Source of the DNA: Pseudomonas sp. 2FG | GTDB lineage: Bacteria; Pseudomonadota; Gammaproteobacteria; Pseudomonadales; Pseudomonadaceae | DNA length: 64,000 nt | Assembly (NCBI RefSeq): GCF_005502935.1 | Contig: NZ_SCMP01000009.1 | Coordinates: 1-64,000 of the forward strand | Direction: 5' to 3' | Shown here: piece by piece, positions 16,905 through 25,981 of the stretch | How the letters are laid out: the number at the start of each line of letters is the position of its first letter | How positions within the stretch are numbered: the first letter of the stretch is position 1 | Notes under the pieces: generated by a model | What the model saw: the letters and a program-made list of their open reading frames with translations, nothing else | What the model was told of the DNA's origin: nothing | Databases searched by the model: none | Translations under genes and position numbers: made by a program

Positions 16905-18014
16905 ATGCAACTGGATACCCCACAGCAACTGCTCGAAGCCATCCGCCGTGGCGAGATGGTGATCATCACCGACGATGAGAGCGACGGCGAAGGCTCGCTG
17001 CTGATGGCGGCCAAACAGGTCGATGCCAGCGCGATCACCTTCATGGCGCTGCACGCCAGAGGCTTGATCTGTCTGGCCTTGACCGAGGAGCGCTGCAAGG
17101 CGCTGGGCCTCGGCCTGATGGTGCCGAACTCGCGCGCACCGCATGGCATGGGTTTTACCGTTTCGATCGAAGCGAGCACCGGCGTGTCCACCGGGATCTC
17201 CGCCGCCGACCGCGCGCGCTCGGTGCAGGTCGCGGTTGACCCGGCCAGCGGCCCCGCCGACCTGGTGCAGCCGGGGCATATCTTCCCGTTGCAGGCGCAG
17301 CCAGGCGGGGTGATGCAACGCGCCGGGCATATCGAGGCCGCCTGCGACCTGGCGCGCCTGGCCGGGCTGATGCCGGCGGCGACCCTGGTCGGCATCCTCA
17401 ACGAAGCAGGGGAGATGGCCCGGGGTGCCGAGCTGCAAGCATTCGCCATGACCCACGGCCTGAAGATCGGCAGCATCGCCGAGCTGATCCACTACCGCAT
17501 CCTCCACGAAGGTACCATCCAGCGTTCCGGCGAATATCCGCTGCGCACCCGCCATGGCGAGTTCCGGGCGCTGACCTATCACGATGCCTACAAGGGGCAG
17601 CTGCATCTGGCGCTGGTCAAAGGCCGCATCGACGCCGGGCAGCCGACCCTGGTGCGGGTGCAGGCGGTCGAGACCCTGCGCGATTCGCTCGGCTGCGAGC
17701 CCGAGAGCGGGCCGCAGCAGTGGAACCTGGACCGCGCCCTTGAGCGCGTGGCTGCCGAAGGCTGCGGCGTGGTGGTGCTGTTGGCCCAGCAGGAAACCCC
17801 GGACGGCCTGCTTGAACAACTGCTCAAACAGAGCGCCGGCAAGCCGCGGCCGCCGCAGTTCCCGCAGCGCACTCTGGGCATAGGCGCGCAGATCTTGCGC
17901 GACCTCAATGTGCGCAAGATGCGCCTGCTGAGCTTCCCGGTGAACTACAAGGCGGTTTCTGGTTTCGAGTTGGAAGTCGCCGAATTCGTCCCCTTTCATC
18001 CCACAACAGAATGA
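16905..18014 (+). CDS. Diverged RibB/RibBA-like protein
   Basis: This 369 aa protein has an N-terminal ~205 residues aligning with 3,4-dihydroxy-2-butanone-4-phosphate synthase (GFTVSIEA, TGISAADRA, PGHIFPLQAQPGGVMQRAGH). The C-terminal half is a GTP cyclohydrolase II-like remnant without the usual cysteine zinc site. The acidic substrate loop, normally DDEDRENEGD, reads DDESDGEGSL here, and the usual GHT near the second catalytic His is GHI. It may be inactive for riboflavin synthesis or have a new role. The context, an operon of flavoenzyme-rich steroid catabolism, would fit flavin supply or a carbonyl chemistry not yet known. Confidence 0.75.
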   Translation: MQLDTPQQLLEAIRRGEMVIITDDESDGEGSLLMAAKQVDASAITFMALHARGLICLALTEERCKALGLGLMVPNSRAPHGMGFTVSIEASTGVSTGISAADRARSVQVAVDPASGPADLVQPGHIFPLQAQPGGVMQRAGHIEAACDLARLAGLMPAATLVGILNEAGEMARGAELQAFAMTHGLKIGSIAELIHYRILHEGTIQRSGEYPLRTRHGEFRALTYHDAYKGQLHLALVKGRIDAGQPTLVRVQAVETLRDSLGCEPESGPQQWNLDRALERVAAEGCGVVVLLAQQETPDGLLEQLLKQSAGKPRPPQFPQRTLGIGAQILRDLNVRKMRLLSFPVNYKAVSGFELEVAEFVPFHPTTE

Positions 18015-18021
18015 GGACGCC

Positions 18022-18366
18022 ATGGCGACCGCGCTGGAAAAGCTCTTCGGTCCGGCGCGTCTGGCCGGGCTGACACTGCGCAATCGGGTGATCAAGACCG
18101 CCACCTTCGAGGGCATGTGCCCCAGCGGCGTTCCGGGCGACGAGCTGATCCGCCACCACGCCGAGATGGCCCGTGGCGGGGTAGCGCTGACCACAGTGGC
18201 CTACTGCGGAGTATCGCCGGACGGCCTGACTTTCCCCGACCAGATGTGGATGCACGACGGCATCTTCCCGCAGTTGCAGCGCCTGACCGCCGCGGTGCAT
18301 GCCGAGGGTGGCGCCGTCTCCGCGCAGCTGGCCCATTGCGGCTTCTTCAGTGCGCAGGGCGGGTGA
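18022..18366 (+). pseudogene. Truncated Old Yellow Enzyme-family oxidoreductase
   Basis: The frame encodes the first ~112 residues of an OYE/2,4-dienoyl-CoA reductase-type flavoprotein (LFGPARLAGLTLRNRVIKTA, then QLAHCGFF). It runs into a palindromic repeat at about 18354 and stops at 18366, where about 250-550 more residues would be expected. No continuation is seen after the repeat. The start has GAGG upstream and follows the RibB-like gene by 7 nt. It is most likely a decayed steroid-ring reductase gene. Confidence 0.8.
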
Positions 18367-18440
18367 AACCCGCCAAATAAAAACAACACAACACTCTCAG
18401 CCGGTCATTAGTTTTACCGCGCGGGTTTCACCCGCCCTAC
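18356..18440. repeat. GGGCGGGTGAAACCCGCC palindromic element
   Basis: Left arm AGGGCGGGTGAAACCCGCC and right arm GGGTTTCACCCGCCCTAC flank an AT-richer centre. It forms the break point of the OYE gene. Bases 18441-18512 show no gene. Confidence 0.75.
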
Positions 18441-18514
18441 AAGGCTCATGTTCATCCAGACGCCCAATCACCATGGGACCGAAGTGCACGTCCCTCGGTA
18501 ATCCGGGAATCAAG

Positions 18515-18553
18515 AAAAAAGCCCCTGTCCTTCTTCAAGAACAGGGGCTTTTT
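18515..18553 (-). terminator. Bidirectional rho-independent terminator
   Basis: Stem GCCCCTGT/ACAGGGGC flanked by A6 and T5. It is correctly placed to end the minus-strand SurE-like gene and could also stop plus-strand transcripts. Confidence 0.85.
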
Positions 18554-18566
18554 CATATCTGCCGAA

Positions 18567-19556
18567 TCAGGGCTTCAGGCCCTTGAACATCAGCTTGGCC
18601 TGCGCCTGCAGTGCCGGTAACGCGGTCATATTGCCGTCGATCACGGTGATCACCGCCTTGCCCAGCCACAGCTGATAGGCGTCGGCCTTCTGCTGTTCGG
18701 CGGTCGGCGTCGGCGGGGCGATCAGGTTGACCCGTACCACGCCATCGGCGCCACGCTGCGGGGCGAAGTTCACCGTGCCCCAGTCGCCGATGGGGGCATA
18801 GCTGACGCCGGTCACCTCGCTGGCCTCACGGGCCGGGTAGTTGATGTTCAGCCCGGTGGTGCCCGGCAAGCCGAGTACGTTCAGCTCGCAGAACGGCTTG
18901 GCTTTGCCACCGCTCTTCGTGCACAGCCGCTTGGCCTGGGCGCCGGCGGCGGAGGCCTGCTGGATCACCTTCACCGCGAAGTTGGCGGTGTCGTCCATGG
19001 CGTTGAGGGTCTTCAGGTAGCCGGCTTGTTGGTCGCGCATGATCAGTTCGAGGTCAATCGCGGTGGACACCGCCACCGCCGGCACCCCCTTGAACATGGC
19101 GCGCACCGCGGCGTTCACCGTGCCGGACATCTGCGTCAGCGGGCCGACGTTGTCGCCGAAGTTGGTCCCGGAGACCACCAGGTCCGGTGGGTTGTCCTTG
19201 AGCAGCAGGCCGAGACCGACGTTGACCGCATCCACCGGCGTGCCGATGGCCATGTTCTTGCCGGCCGGCGGGGTGTAACCGGCGGGTGCGCCGACGCAGA
19301 ACTTGCCGGGGGCCAATTCGGTCACCGCCACAGCCTGGCCGGGACTGACCACGCTGGCGGCACCTATGCCGCTGCTGTCCTTCTCCGGGCCGACCAGGGT
19401 GACCTGGTGGCCGGCGCCGACCAGCGCCTGGTACACGAAGCCGATGCCGGGGGCGCGGCAGCCGTCGTCGTTGGTCAGCAGAATGTTCAAGGCCTGGGCC
19501 TGCAGTGACAGGCTCACACCGGCCACGCCCAGGGCGGCGGTAAACAGCTTATTCAT
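18567..19556 (-). CDS. Exported SurE-like 5'-nucleotidase/phosphatase
   Basis: 329 aa from ATG 19556, which has GGAGACAACAATA upstream. The first ~22 residues (MNKLFTAALGVAGVSLSLQAQA) are a signal peptide. The SurE core follows directly: ILLTNDDGCRAPG with the Asp pair 30-31, then VVSGTNFGDNVG. Cytoplasmic SurE lacks a signal, so this is a periplasmic family member. It lies downstream of DUF1302/DUF1329 on the same strand but is separated from them by a ~142 bp structured repeat. A role in steroid use is unclear. Confidence 0.85.
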   Translation of the reverse strand: MNKLFTAALGVAGVSLSLQAQALNILLTNDDGCRAPGIGFVYQALVGAGHQVTLVGPEKDSSGIGAASVVSPGQAVAVTELAPGKFCVGAPAGYTPPAGKNMAIGTPVDAVNVGLGLLLKDNPPDLVVSGTNFGDNVGPLTQMSGTVNAAVRAMFKGVPAVAVSTAIDLELIMRDQQAGYLKTLNAMDDTANFAVKVIQQASAAGAQAKRLCTKSGGKAKPFCELNVLGLPGTTGLNINYPAREASEVTGVSYAPIGDWGTVNFAPQRGADGVVRVNLIAPPTPTAEQQKADAYQLWLGKAVITVIDGNMTALPALQAQAKLMFKGLKP

Positions 19557-19738
19557 TATTGTTGTCTCCATGCGATCAAAGTAAGGCCATCACCGGCGGG
19601 GCGCAGCGGCACCGCCAGTCTGGCAAGGCTTGGTTACAGTGGTTCGACAGATAGGCTGCTGGCGTGCGGATTGTGCTGTGCCGCACACCGGCTGCATTGG
19701 GGATCCCTGATTGAACGGGCCGATCAGGGACTAGGTTC

Positions 19739-19880
19739 AGAACCTGTTCAATATCTGCTGCGCTTGGCCATGCTGCGTTGAAAACAGGCTCGGACTGCTC
19801 ATTTATTACTCGTAAACTCCGCGTCCTCGCCTGTTTTCGCCTTGCCTGACCTGCGCTCGCGACGATCTTGAGCAGGTTCT
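19739..19880. repeat. ~142 bp structured repeat, copy A
   Basis: Outer arms AGAACCTGTTCAATATC and GATCTTGAGCAGGTTCT pair with two mismatches. Inner arms GAAAACAGGC and GCCTGTTTTC pair perfectly. Conserved loop segments are GCTCATTTA...CTCGTAAACTCCG and GCCTTGCCTGACCT. Copies B (30503) and C (38183) differ in the stems but keep the pairing. Confidence 0.85.
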
Positions 19881-21262
19881 TAGCGCGTACCCAATTTACG
19901 CAGGTTGCCTGGGGTGAAATCGCTGTCCGTGAAGGTGCTGGCATTCAACTTCGCGGGGTGTTGGTCAACCAGCAACCGGTCGACCAGGTAGGAGCCGGCG
20001 ATCAGGTCATGGTACATACCCAACCGGGCGTGATAACGCTGGGTGTCGTAGGTGTAGATCGAGGCTTGCATGTTGGTACGCCAGAACTGGCCACGGTTGT
20101 CGTAGTTGTCGGCCAACGCCGCCGCCCAGGAGTCCTCGTCGAGGTAGAGCACGCGCTTGGCGTAGATATGGCGGTTACCTTCCTTCAGCTTGGCTTCCAG
20201 TACCCAGACGCGGTGCTTCTCATAACGCATATAGTCAGGGTTGATATGGCCCTTGGTGGACAGCAACTGCTCGGCCTTCACACTGGGGTCGTCGAGCTTG
20301 TAATTGTGGTAGGGGATGTAGAGCTCTTTCTTGCCCAGGATCGTCCAGGTGTAGCGGTCTGGTGCGCCGTTGAACAGGCGGTCCTCGTCATAGACGCGAA
20401 AGCCGCCTGCACCGGTGGGAGAGTCATAGCCCACGGTGGGGGCGCGACGTACCCGGCGTTGGCCTGGTGCGTACATCCAGGCTTGGCGAGGATCGGCCAC
20501 CGGGTTGATGAACTCGTGGCCAACGACCATCTCACCTTTTTTGCGCACGGGCTCCAGAGTGGTCAGCAGGAAGTGCGACATCACGCCATTGGCCGACTCC
20601 AACGTAAGGTTCGTGTCGGACCAGGTCGAGAGGATCTTGTAGTTCACCTTCTCGAAGACCTTGTTGCCATCGGCATAGTTCACGACCTGAAGGTAGTCGG
20701 CCTCTTCTTTCGCGGCGCGCCCCTGCAGGACGTGGTTGAACATCAGCTCGCTGCCGCTCTTCGGGATCGGGAAGGGCGAGGCACCGAAGGCATTCTTGGT
20801 GCCGTAGCCGCCGTCGGTCAGCTCGGCGTTAAGGGCGTTTTGCTTGATGTTGTCTTCCATTTTCTGGTCGAAGCGGAAGTCGCGGTGGCTCGGATAAACC
20901 GGGATCTTAAACGTGGCGGGATAGCGTTTGAGCAGTGCCTTCTGTCCATCGCTGAGATTGTCGGCGTACTGCGCCACGTTCTCCGCGGTGATGATGAACA
21001 AGGGTTTTTCATCGGCATAAGGGTCTGGATAGGGCGTGCCGGCGCCGGCGAATTTCACCTGGGGCGGGGCGCCGCGCCATTTGCCGGACCAGGCGGGGAT
21101 GCTGCCGTCGGCGCTGCCGGCTTTCTCCGCGCCCATGGGGGTCAGATCCTGGCCCAGGCGAGCGGCCTCTTCGTTGCTGACCTTGGCCTGCACGGCAAGG
21201 CTGCCGCTGAGCAGGGTAACGGCCAGGGCCGTGCGGAGCAGGTTTTGCGTACTTCTAGTCAT
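19880..21262 (-). CDS. DUF1329 outer-membrane-associated protein
   Basis: This 460 aa protein has a signal peptide (ending SLAVQA) and the DUF1329 sequence pattern (GADGSIPAWSGKW, AERY-type tryptophan and tyrosine-rich centre, WAALADNYDNRGQ). DUF1329 and DUF1302 genes commonly occur side by side near hydrophobic-substrate catabolic clusters, including steroid clusters, and probably act in outer-membrane uptake. It follows the DUF1302 gene by 23 nt on the same strand. The molecular role is not known. Confidence 0.85.
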   Translation of the reverse strand: MTRSTQNLLRTALAVTLLSGSLAVQAKVSNEEAARLGQDLTPMGAEKAGSADGSIPAWSGKWRGAPPQVKFAGAGTPYPDPYADEKPLFIITAENVAQYADNLSDGQKALLKRYPATFKIPVYPSHRDFRFDQKMEDNIKQNALNAELTDGGYGTKNAFGASPFPIPKSGSELMFNHVLQGRAAKEEADYLQVVNYADGNKVFEKVNYKILSTWSDTNLTLESANGVMSHFLLTTLEPVRKKGEMVVGHEFINPVADPRQAWMYAPGQRRVRRAPTVGYDSPTGAGGFRVYDEDRLFNGAPDRYTWTILGKKELYIPYHNYKLDDPSVKAEQLLSTKGHINPDYMRYEKHRVWVLEAKLKEGNRHIYAKRVLYLDEDSWAAALADNYDNRGQFWRTNMQASIYTYDTQRYHARLGMYHDLIAGSYLVDRLLVDQHPAKLNASTFTDSDFTPGNLRKLGTR

Positions 21263-21285
21263 GCTGGGTTCCTCCGTCAGAGGCT

Positions 21286-22917
21286 TCAGAAACGGTATTT
21301 GAAGTTGAGGGCGACGTTGTCGCGGTCTGCCAAGGGGGCGTTCTTGGAATTGCCCAGATAGGCGTTGTAGAGACCCTCCACGGTGAAGTTTCCGAGGTAG
21401 CGCCAGGTGCTGCCGATACTCATGCGATCGTCCCCCTCGCCTGAGTTGATTGAGCCCAGTAGCGAGCTATCGCGTTGCGCTGCGGTGCTGTAGGTGATGG
21501 GAACCGACATGTCCCAGCCGCTGAACACGTTGTTGTAATCGAACGAGGCCTGGACGGTGTAGCCCCAGGCGTCTCGGTCCTTGAACAGCGTGTCGGATTC
21601 CGGAGTGTCGAGTGGGCCTAAGCCGGGAATGAAGACGGTGAAAGACTCCGCCTTGTCGTGGTCCAGCACGTTGTTATAAACCACTTCACCGACCAGGGTG
21701 GTGTTGTCCGCCCAGGAGGTCGGGCCGACCACATGGATCATGGACATCTGCGCCTGCAGAGTTTTGGCCCTTACCGCGTGCGGCGGGAGCGGGATGGCGA
21801 TGGGGAAGCCGAAGCCGTTGAAGGTGGTGGCGGTGTCGACCAGCACCGGCTGGCCATCGCGGTAGCTGACCTCACCCGAGAAACTGGTGTCGCCGAGCAC
21901 GGTGGCGAAGCTGGCGCCGTATTGGTCGATGTCGTCGAAGTAGCGCACCCGGTAGCTGCCAAAGTCGCTGAGGAAGTCCAGCGTCGGGGTCTTGTCGTGG
22001 AAGCGCGAGTAGTAGACACCGAACTCGGTATTGTTCAGCGACTCGGCCGTATAGGTCATGGCCACGCCGTATTGGCCGCTGTCGGACGGCTCGTCATCGT
22101 CCAGCCGCTTGAGGAAACCGCTGGCGTCGTTGAAGCCGCCTTCGTCGATCAGGTCGGTGGTGGAGAAGTAGCTGCCGACCCCGAACAGTTCGGTTTTTTC
22201 CCATTCGTACTGGTAGTAGGCCTGCAGGTTGAGGTTGTCGGTCAGGCTGTACTGGGCGAACAGTTGGCCAACCGGCAGGAGGATCTCCTTGACCTCGACG
22301 CCCGGGGTGGTCGCCTTGGTAGCGTCCACCGGGCTCTGCGCGGACGAGATGCCTTGGTAGAACAGACTCTCACCCCAACTCACCACCTGGTCGCCGAGGC
22401 GCAGGTTGAGGTCGCGGCCGGCTAGATCCCAGGTGCCGTACAGGTAGGAGTCGAGCAGGCGCAGGTCTTCGCGGTGCTGGTCGATGGTTTGCTGCGGAAA
22501 ACGATCGGGCCTGGAACACTGGCCGCCGGCGAAGCAGTTGGAAGTGCCGGTGTCATTGTCGTTGCCCTGGTCGTAGACGCGGTCGTAGAAGCCGGCGGCG
22601 CGAACGAACAGGCCGTAGTCGGTGCGCCAATTGAGGTTGGCCTCGGAAATGAAGCCGACACGGTTGTTGATCAGGCTGCCTTTGTCGAAGGCGTTGTCAC
22701 CGTCGTTGCCATTGGCGTCACTGGTCAGCCGATGGTCACGGTCGTCGGTACGCCAGGCCAGGCCGTAGCTCAGGGTCGTGTCCAGATCTATCGCCAGCTC
22801 ATCGTTGGGCTGGAAGGACAGGGCGCTGGCCTGACCGCTCAGCCCACCGGCCAACATCAGCAGGGCCAGGCGCACGGAGGTGCGTAGCGGTTGTGGGGCG
22901 ACTGTTGTTCTTATCAT
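21286..22917 (-). CDS. DUF1302 outer-membrane beta-barrel protein
   Basis: This 543 aa protein starts with a signal peptide (cleavage near GQASA-LSFQPN), has alternating amphipathic strands throughout and ends NVALNFKYRF, with the terminal aromatic residue expected of a barrel protein. DUF1302 proteins are presumed to import hydrophobic compounds. It is the first gene of a minus-strand unit with DUF1329 and SurE-like. An island palindrome lies 95 bp upstream at 23013. Steroid uptake across the outer membrane is the most likely role, by context. Confidence 0.85.
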   Translation of the reverse strand: MIRTTVAPQPLRTSVRLALLMLAGGLSGQASALSFQPNDELAIDLDTTLSYGLAWRTDDRDHRLTSDANGNDGDNAFDKGSLINNRVGFISEANLNWRTDYGLFVRAAGFYDRVYDQGNDNDTGTSNCFAGGQCSRPDRFPQQTIDQHREDLRLLDSYLYGTWDLAGRDLNLRLGDQVVSWGESLFYQGISSAQSPVDATKATTPGVEVKEILLPVGQLFAQYSLTDNLNLQAYYQYEWEKTELFGVGSYFSTTDLIDEGGFNDASGFLKRLDDDEPSDSGQYGVAMTYTAESLNNTEFGVYYSRFHDKTPTLDFLSDFGSYRVRYFDDIDQYGASFATVLGDTSFSGEVSYRDGQPVLVDTATTFNGFGFPIAIPLPPHAVRAKTLQAQMSMIHVVGPTSWADNTTLVGEVVYNNVLDHDKAESFTVFIPGLGPLDTPESDTLFKDRDAWGYTVQASFDYNNVFSGWDMSVPITYSTAAQRDSSLLGSINSGEGDDRMSIGSTWRYLGNFTVEGLYNAYLGNSKNAPLADRDNVALNFKYRF

Positions 22918-23012
22918 ATCGTCCTCTTGCCGAGGTCGGGACCAGCCCGACCTGCAATTCAGGTTTGGGGAGTGGAGCTGGGGTGACTATGGAGTCACGG
23001 CCGAAGGCTCAA

Positions 23013-23031
23013 CATCGTCCAACTGGACTAG
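23013..23031 (-). promoter_or_regulatory. Steroid-island palindrome, site 7
   Basis: CATCGTCC-AACT-GGACTAG on +, read CTAGTCC-AGTT-GGACGATG toward the DUF1302 gene, 95 bp from its ATG. It is one of two sites in the 301 bp divergent gap 22918-23218, which holds no other feature I can support. Confidence 0.85.
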
Positions 23032-23096
23032 CCGAAAATTTCTCCCTGCCTGCGCTGTCGCCTGCCGTATCCACATCGACCATATCCAGACCAACC

Positions 23097-23115
23097 GTAG
23101 TCCCATCGGACGATG
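23097..23115 (+). promoter_or_regulatory. Steroid-island palindrome, site 8
   Basis: GTAGTCC-CATC-GGACGATG, oriented toward the ketosteroid dehydrogenase gene at 23219, 103 bp away. It pairs with site 7 in the same gap, one per direction. Confidence 0.85.
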
Positions 23116-23218
23116 TTTGGCCTGCGGGGCCTGCCAACAATCCCCAGGTCGACTGCGCACAGCTCCGGGCTGACGGCGGCGGCTCCTTGTCCTGTAGGCC
23201 CTGAGCGGAGATGGTCGC

Positions 23219-24961
23219 ATGAATGACGGCAAGATCAACTGGGATGACTGCTGCGATGTGCTGGTGGTCGGCTCAGGAGCGGGGGCCATGACCGCCGCGT
23301 TGCGCGCCCATGACCTCGGGCTGAACGTGCTGCTGATCGAGAAGAGTGCGCAGTACGGCGGCACCTCGGCGGTATCCGGCGGCGGCATCTGGATACCCAA
23401 TAACCACCGGATCGCCGCGCTCGGCGGCGCGGACTCGGCGGAGGAGGCGATTCGCTATATCAAGGCGGTGACCCACGGGGAAATCGACGATGGGCGTATT
23501 GAAACCTATGTCGAGCATGGCCGCGAGATGGTCGAGTATCTCGAGGGGCAGACGCGGGTGCGCTTCGAGGCACAGCCCAGCTATTCCGACTATTACCCGG
23601 AGGTGGAGGGCGGCAAGCCGGGCTATCGCTCCATGGACCCGCAACCCTTCGACGCCGCCGAACTGGGCGAAGAATTCCTGCTCATGCGCCCGCCATCGCC
23701 CGGCACCCTGATGCTGGGGCGCATGGCCATGACCATGAAAGAGGCGCAGGTGCTGCTTTGCCGTGGCAAGGGCTGGCTTGGCCTGACCCTGCGGGTGATC
23801 TGGCGCTACTGGCGGGATCGGGAGGGCCGGCGGCTGTCGCGCCGCGACCGCTTCCTGACCCTGGGCAATGCGCTGATCGGCGCTTTGCGCGCCTCCCTGC
23901 TGGACCGCGCGCTACCCCTGTGGCTGAACTGCGCACTGGAAGAACTGATAGTCGAGGACGGCCGGGTCAGCGGTGTGCTGGCGTGCCATGAGGGGCGTTC
24001 GTTGCGGATCAAGGCGCGCCATGGGGTGATACTCGGCGCCGGTGGCTTCGAGCGTAACCAGGCGATGCGTCAGCAGTATCTGCCACAACCCTCGCAGGCT
24101 GCCTGGAGTGCCACGCCGCCGAACAATACCGGCGACGCCATTCGCGCCGGCCAGGCCATAGGCGCGGACACGGCGCTGATGGGTCACAGCTGGTGGGCGC
24201 CCACCACCCATGTCGCGGGTGAGGAAAAGCAGCGTGCGCTGTTCGTCGAACGCACCCTGCCCGGCTGCGTGCTGGTCGACTCCGCCGGCCAGCGCTTCGT
24301 CAACGAGGCGGCGCCCTACACCGACATCGTCTACGCGATGTACGCCCACAACCGCGAAGGCGCGGTGAGCGTGCCCTGCTGGATGGTCTTCGACGCCGAA
24401 TTCCGCCGCAAATACCCCTGCGGCGCGCTGCTGCCCGGTTACGCCCAGCCGGACTGGCAACTGCCCAAGCACCTGCGCGGCTATTTCCACAAGGCCGCGA
24501 GCCTGGAGGCCCTGGCCGGGCAGATCGGCATCGACCCGGCTGGCTTGGCGCGCAGCGTGGAGCGCTTCAATGCCATGGCCGTGCGGGGCCGCGACGAGGA
24601 TTTCCACAAGGGCGAGTCGTTGTTCGACCGCTACTACGGCGACCCCAATGTGCAGCCCAATCCCTGCCTGGCGCCTTTGACCCGCGGGCCGTTCTACGCA
24701 GTGCGCATCGACGCCGGCGATATCGGCACCAAGGGCGGCCTGCTCACCGACGTGCATGCCCGCGTGCTGCATGAGGACGGCCAGCCCATCGCCGGCCTGT
24801 ATGCCATCGGCAACAGCGCGGCCTCGATGATGGGCCGCACCTACCCGGGCGCCGGCTCGACTATCGGTCCGGCCATGTGCTTCGGTTATCTGGCGGCTAA
24901 CCATATCAAGAGTCAGAGCCTAAAGACCGAGCCCTCAAGCAGCCCGTCATTACTCGGCTAA
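23219..24961 (+). CDS. 3-ketosteroid delta1-dehydrogenase-like flavoprotein
   Basis: This 580 aa protein has the FAD dinucleotide motif VVGSGAGAM (16-24), the GGTSAVSGGGIWIP loop (48-61) and the C-terminal GRTYPGAGSTIGPAM. That tail contains the Tyr-Pro-Gly-x-Gly pattern of KstD active sites. The family removes hydrogens from C1-C2 of 3-ketosteroids, making the 1,4-diene that KshA then hydroxylates. It leads a plus-strand pair with the SDR at 25047. A second, more distant paralogue is at 31415. Delta1 specificity is the best call but related proteins act at other positions. Confidence 0.85.
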   Translation: MNDGKINWDDCCDVLVVGSGAGAMTAALRAHDLGLNVLLIEKSAQYGGTSAVSGGGIWIPNNHRIAALGGADSAEEAIRYIKAVTHGEIDDGRIETYVEHGREMVEYLEGQTRVRFEAQPSYSDYYPEVEGGKPGYRSMDPQPFDAAELGEEFLLMRPPSPGTLMLGRMAMTMKEAQVLLCRGKGWLGLTLRVIWRYWRDREGRRLSRRDRFLTLGNALIGALRASLLDRALPLWLNCALEELIVEDGRVSGVLACHEGRSLRIKARHGVILGAGGFERNQAMRQQYLPQPSQAAWSATPPNNTGDAIRAGQAIGADTALMGHSWWAPTTHVAGEEKQRALFVERTLPGCVLVDSAGQRFVNEAAPYTDIVYAMYAHNREGAVSVPCWMVFDAEFRRKYPCGALLPGYAQPDWQLPKHLRGYFHKAASLEALAGQIGIDPAGLARSVERFNAMAVRGRDEDFHKGESLFDRYYGDPNVQPNPCLAPLTRGPFYAVRIDAGDIGTKGGLLTDVHARVLHEDGQPIAGLYAIGNSAASMMGRTYPGAGSTIGPAMCFGYLAANHIKSQSLKTEPSSSPSLLG

Positions 24962-25046
24962 CCCGTGCTGCGGGGGGCTTGTCCTAAACCACCTAGGGTC
25001 TGCCAGGCGCGCCGCGCCGGCCCTACACACAAGCTAGGAGCTGCAT

Positions 25047-25925
25047 ATGAATACAGAGCCCACCCAGGTCGCCGTCGTCACCGGCGCCAGCCGCGGCGTC
25101 GGCAAGGGTATCGCCCTGGCGCTTGGCGCCGCCGGCATGACCGTCTTTGTCACCGGACGCGCCGCCGATCAGGCGGGCTCAAACCTGCATGGGCGGCCCC
25201 TGCGCGGCTCGCTGGAGGACAGCGCAGCAGCCATCACCCGCGCCGGTGGCCGGGGCATTGCGGTGACCTGTGACCATGCCGACGATGCCCAGGTGCAGGC
25301 GCTGTTCGAGCGGGTCGAGCGCGAATGCGGGCGTCTCGATTTGCTGGTGAACAACGCCGCCTTTCTCCACGAGAACCTGATCGATCCAGGGCCGTTCTGG
25401 GAGAAGCCGCTGGAGCTAGTACGGATCCTCGAAGTCGGTCTGCGCTCCGCCTATGTCGCCAGCTACCATGCCGCGCCGTTGCTGGTGCGTGGCGGCCACG
25501 GGCTGATCGGTTTCACCTCGTCGTTCGGCGCCGGCTGCTATATGCACGGGCCGGCCTACGGCGCGCAGAAGGCCGGTTGCGACAAGCTGGCAGCCGACAT
25601 GGCGGTCGATTTCGAAGGCACCGGAGTGGCCGCGCTGTCCCTCTGGCTGGGGCCGCAACTGACCGAGCGTACGCGCATCGCCGGCGAGAATCATGGCGAG
25701 CAGTACGATGCCTTCCTGGCCCAGGCCGAGACACCGCAGTTCAATGGCCGGGTGATCCATGCGCTGCTCAACGATCCTGAGCTGATGAGCTACAGCGGGC
25801 AGACCCTGGTCACCGCCGAGATCGCCCCGCGTTACGGCATCAGCGAGGCCGAAGGGCGCCAGCCACCGTCCTACCGCGAGATGCTCGGCGCGCCGCGCGT
25901 GCAGCATCCGGCGCGGGTGATCTGA
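25047..25925 (+). CDS. Short-chain dehydrogenase, DHRS1-like
   Basis: This 292 aa SDR has TGASRGVGKG (13-22) and NNAA (about 104-107) and ends with a long C-terminal tail. The position of the usual YxxxK is AYGAQKAGCDK, giving Tyr and Lys, while the preceding Ser lies in FTSSFGAG. It follows the KstD-like gene by 85 nt on the same strand. The extra C-terminal segment (GISEAEGRQPPSYREML) resembles DHRS1-type SDRs. The substrate is unknown. Confidence 0.82.
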   Translation: MNTEPTQVAVVTGASRGVGKGIALALGAAGMTVFVTGRAADQAGSNLHGRPLRGSLEDSAAAITRAGGRGIAVTCDHADDAQVQALFERVERECGRLDLLVNNAAFLHENLIDPGPFWEKPLELVRILEVGLRSAYVASYHAAPLLVRGGHGLIGFTSSFGAGCYMHGPAYGAQKAGCDKLAADMAVDFEGTGVAALSLWLGPQLTERTRIAGENHGEQYDAFLAQAETPQFNGRVIHALLNDPELMSYSGQTLVTAEIAPRYGISEAEGRQPPSYREMLGAPRVQHPARVI

Positions 25926-25931
25926 GGGCGA

Positions 25932-25956
25932 TAAAAAACGGGCTCCAGGGCCCGTT
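25932..25956 (-). terminator. Hairpin terminator between convergent genes
   Basis: ACGGGC/GCCCGT stem. On the minus strand it is followed by T6, suiting the EthD-like gene; it could also slow the plus-strand SDR transcript. Confidence 0.75.
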
Positions 25957-25981
25957 CTCGTATCGCCGCGTAGACGTTCAA

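Noticed and set aside
18442..18495. Short ATG frame after the OYE break
   Set aside because: Only 17 codons and no match to the missing part of the OYE domain.
19716..19734. GGGACTAG preceded by a weak arm, upstream of the SurE-like gene
   Set aside because: The left arm lacks CGTCC; it is at best a half-site and was not counted among the 12.
19868..21361. Long plus-strand open frame antisense to DUF1329
   Set aside because: It has no recognisable fold and lies wholly over a well-supported gene with signal peptide; long antisense frames are expected in GC-rich DNA.
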